From the NCBI GenBank assembly GCA_029287275.1, contig JARFRL010000138.1, forward strand, positions 1 to 5,047: 5,047 nt of DNA. The letters run 5' to 3'. The stretch comes from Pontiella desulfatans (GTDB taxonomy: Bacteria > Verrucomicrobiota > Kiritimatiellia > Kiritimatiellales > Pontiellaceae). The notes under the pieces are model-generated. The model searched no databases and was not told where the DNA came from. It saw only the letters and a program-made list of their open reading frames with translations. Shown here one piece after another: positions 4,266-5,047 of the stretch (the first letter of the stretch is position 1; every line of letters begins with the position of its first letter). Made by a program: the position numbers and the translations under genes.

Positions 4266-4985
4266 TCATTTCGCGGTCTGAAGCCCCGCCCACGCCTCCT
4301 CGAGCCGTTGGGCGGAGACCTTCATCGGCGTTTTGATTTCCGGGGCGAAGCGGTTCACGCGGAACTCCTCGAGTTTCATCGCGAACTCCAACAGATCGCG
4401 CGCGGCGGAAATGTCGTCGCTCTCGAGCAGCCGTTCATTGAGGCGGTTTTGGAACGGCTCGACTTCCAGCAGCTTGCGGGCGTCCGCGTCGGGATTGTCG
4501 CGGGCTCGTTGAACGCGAACGCTCATGGCCTTCAGATAGCGCGGGTAACGGCCGAACACGTCGAGCGTCTGTAGAAATCCGGGCCGGAACAAAAACGCGA
4601 GCTGCATCTCCAAATCATGCGAGGTGTCGAAACTCGCCTTCAGGCCGGCGATCGAGTCCACCAGGTTTTCGCGGTCGGACAGCATCGATTCCAGCAGCCG
4701 CGCGTTTTCCTCGATGGTTTCGTGCAACAGCCCCCTCGCCGCCGTCGCGCGCGTTTCGAAGGTTTCCCCGTCGCGGATGCCGATCCGTCCGTCGTTCGTC
4801 AACGCCTCGACGATCGAGGCGTTCATCAAGTCGGTCAGGAAATCGCCATCGATCGTGGAGAGGGTCAGTTGCAGCGTCGGCGTGAGCGGCGGCCGTTTCT
4901 CCACGTATTTCACCTGGTCCGCGTGAAGAATCCTGAACAGCCGCGCCAAGCCTTCGTGATGGGAACACGCCGCCTCGATCTCGCT
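4266..4985 (-). CDS. hrpA: C-terminal part of HrpA-like ATP-dependent RNA helicase
   Basis: The last 239 codons of a larger gene are present; its 5' part is lost at the contig end. HrpA is a DEAH-box helicase of about 1,300 residues that acts on RNA, for example on mRNA and stalled ribosomes. What remains matches its C-terminal DUF3418 region: DFLTDLMNASIVEAL (48-62), IRDGETFETRATAARGLL (70-87), the hallmark RYPRYLKAM (146-154) and the closing EEFRVNRFAPEIKTPMKVSAQRLEEAW (206-232), which parallels the usual EELRVSLFAQ...PVSxKRL. The helicase motor is not in the window. An apparent GTG start at 5000, giving MYKRQ, lies in adapter sequence and is false. The family call rests on recognised motifs. 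Confidence 0.85.
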   Translation of the reverse strand, partial: SEIEAACSHHEGLARLFRILHADQVKYVEKRPPLTPTLQLTLSTIDGDFLTDLMNASIVEALTNDGRIGIRDGETFETRATAARGLLHETIEENARLLESMLSDRENLVDSIAGLKASFDTSHDLEMQLAFLFRPGFLQTLDVFGRYPRYLKAMSVRVQRARDNPDADARKLLEVEPFQNRLNERLLESDDISAARDLLEFAMKLEEFRVNRFAPEIKTPMKVSAQRLEEAWAGLQTAK

Positions 4986-5018
4986 CTGTCTCTTATACAC
5001 ATCTGACGCTGCCGACGA
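4986..5018. other. Nextera transposase adapter (sequencing artefact)
   Basis: Bases 4986-5004 (CTGTCTCTTATACACATCT) are the Tn5 mosaic end as it appears in Nextera libraries. They are followed at 5005-5018 by GACGCTGCCGACGA, the rest of the read-1 adapter. The match is exact over 33 bases. This is untrimmed library adapter and not part of the organism. Confidence 0.98.
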
Positions 5019-5047
5019 TCCAACTCTCGGGGAGGGAGCGGGGGGGG
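5019..5047. other. Low-quality G-rich read-through tail (artefact)
   Basis: The 29 bases after the adapter are dominated by G and end in GGGGGGGG. CTCGG at 5026-5030 echoes the downstream Illumina adapter (ATCTCGGTGG). Poly-G is what two-colour sequencers report when signal is lost past the insert. Nothing here should be annotated as genomic. Confidence 0.9.

Noticed and set aside
4615..5006. Several plus- and minus-strand open frames overlapping the helicase fragment, some running into the adapter.
   Set aside because: They are shadows of the HrpA-like reading frame, which carries the family motifs. One ends in LSLIHI, encoded by adapter sequence.

Overview
This window is the end of an assembled contig from a GC-rich bacterium, most likely from shotgun or metagenome data made with a Nextera-type library. 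The last roughly 60 bases are not genomic: 4986-5018 is exactly the transposase adapter and 5019-5047 is a G-rich read-through tail. Genomic sequence therefore ends at about 4985. The gene set points to a Gram-negative-type bacterium: a lipoprotein with a lipobox, HypA, an HrpA-type helicase and a DUF3859-like protein. A small membrane protein beginning MLSGVKEILIIG and a small protein beginning MGISDRDYMR recall proteins I associate with Desulfobacterota-like and Planctomycetes/Verrucomicrobia-like genomes respectively. I cannot place the organism further.

Layout, left to right. 1-52 (-) is the first 17 codons of a gene cut by the contig start. It is AT-richer than the rest, has a strong Shine-Dalgarno and looks like the start of an IS110-type transposase. 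Its translation start sits inside two nested inverted repeats, and a TATAAT box lies between the arms. 116-320 has no recognisable gene. 321-355 is a rho-independent terminator for tRNA-Gly(UCC) at 373-446 (-), whose CCA is encoded and whose promoter is visible at 471-499. 633-935 (+) is a 100-residue membrane protein of unknown function. 944-1090 (-) is a 48-codon gene, diverging from trmB (1140-1739, +). trmB overlaps the start of the DUF3859-like gene (1739-2122, +). hypA (2119-2466, -) converges on it, with overlapping stop codons.

The right half holds a two-CBS-domain protein with a clear promoter and ribosome binding site (2617-3051, +), a convergent HAD phosphatase/phosphomutase (3062-3727, -), a small lipoprotein (3884-4264, +) and, convergent with it at a one-base gap, the C-terminal 239 codons of an HrpA-like RNA helicase (4266-4985, -).

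Most of this is ordinary chromosomal housekeeping sequence with compact convergent gene pairs. Only trmB and the DUF3859-like gene look like an operon. I found no CRISPR array, phage, toxin-antitoxin or other recognisable multi-gene defence system. The points most worth a second look are the structured translation start of the truncated transposase-like gene, the unlisted 48-residue protein, a possible histidine-kinase relic at 3760-3843, and the adapter contamination, which gives the helicase gene a false start codon.
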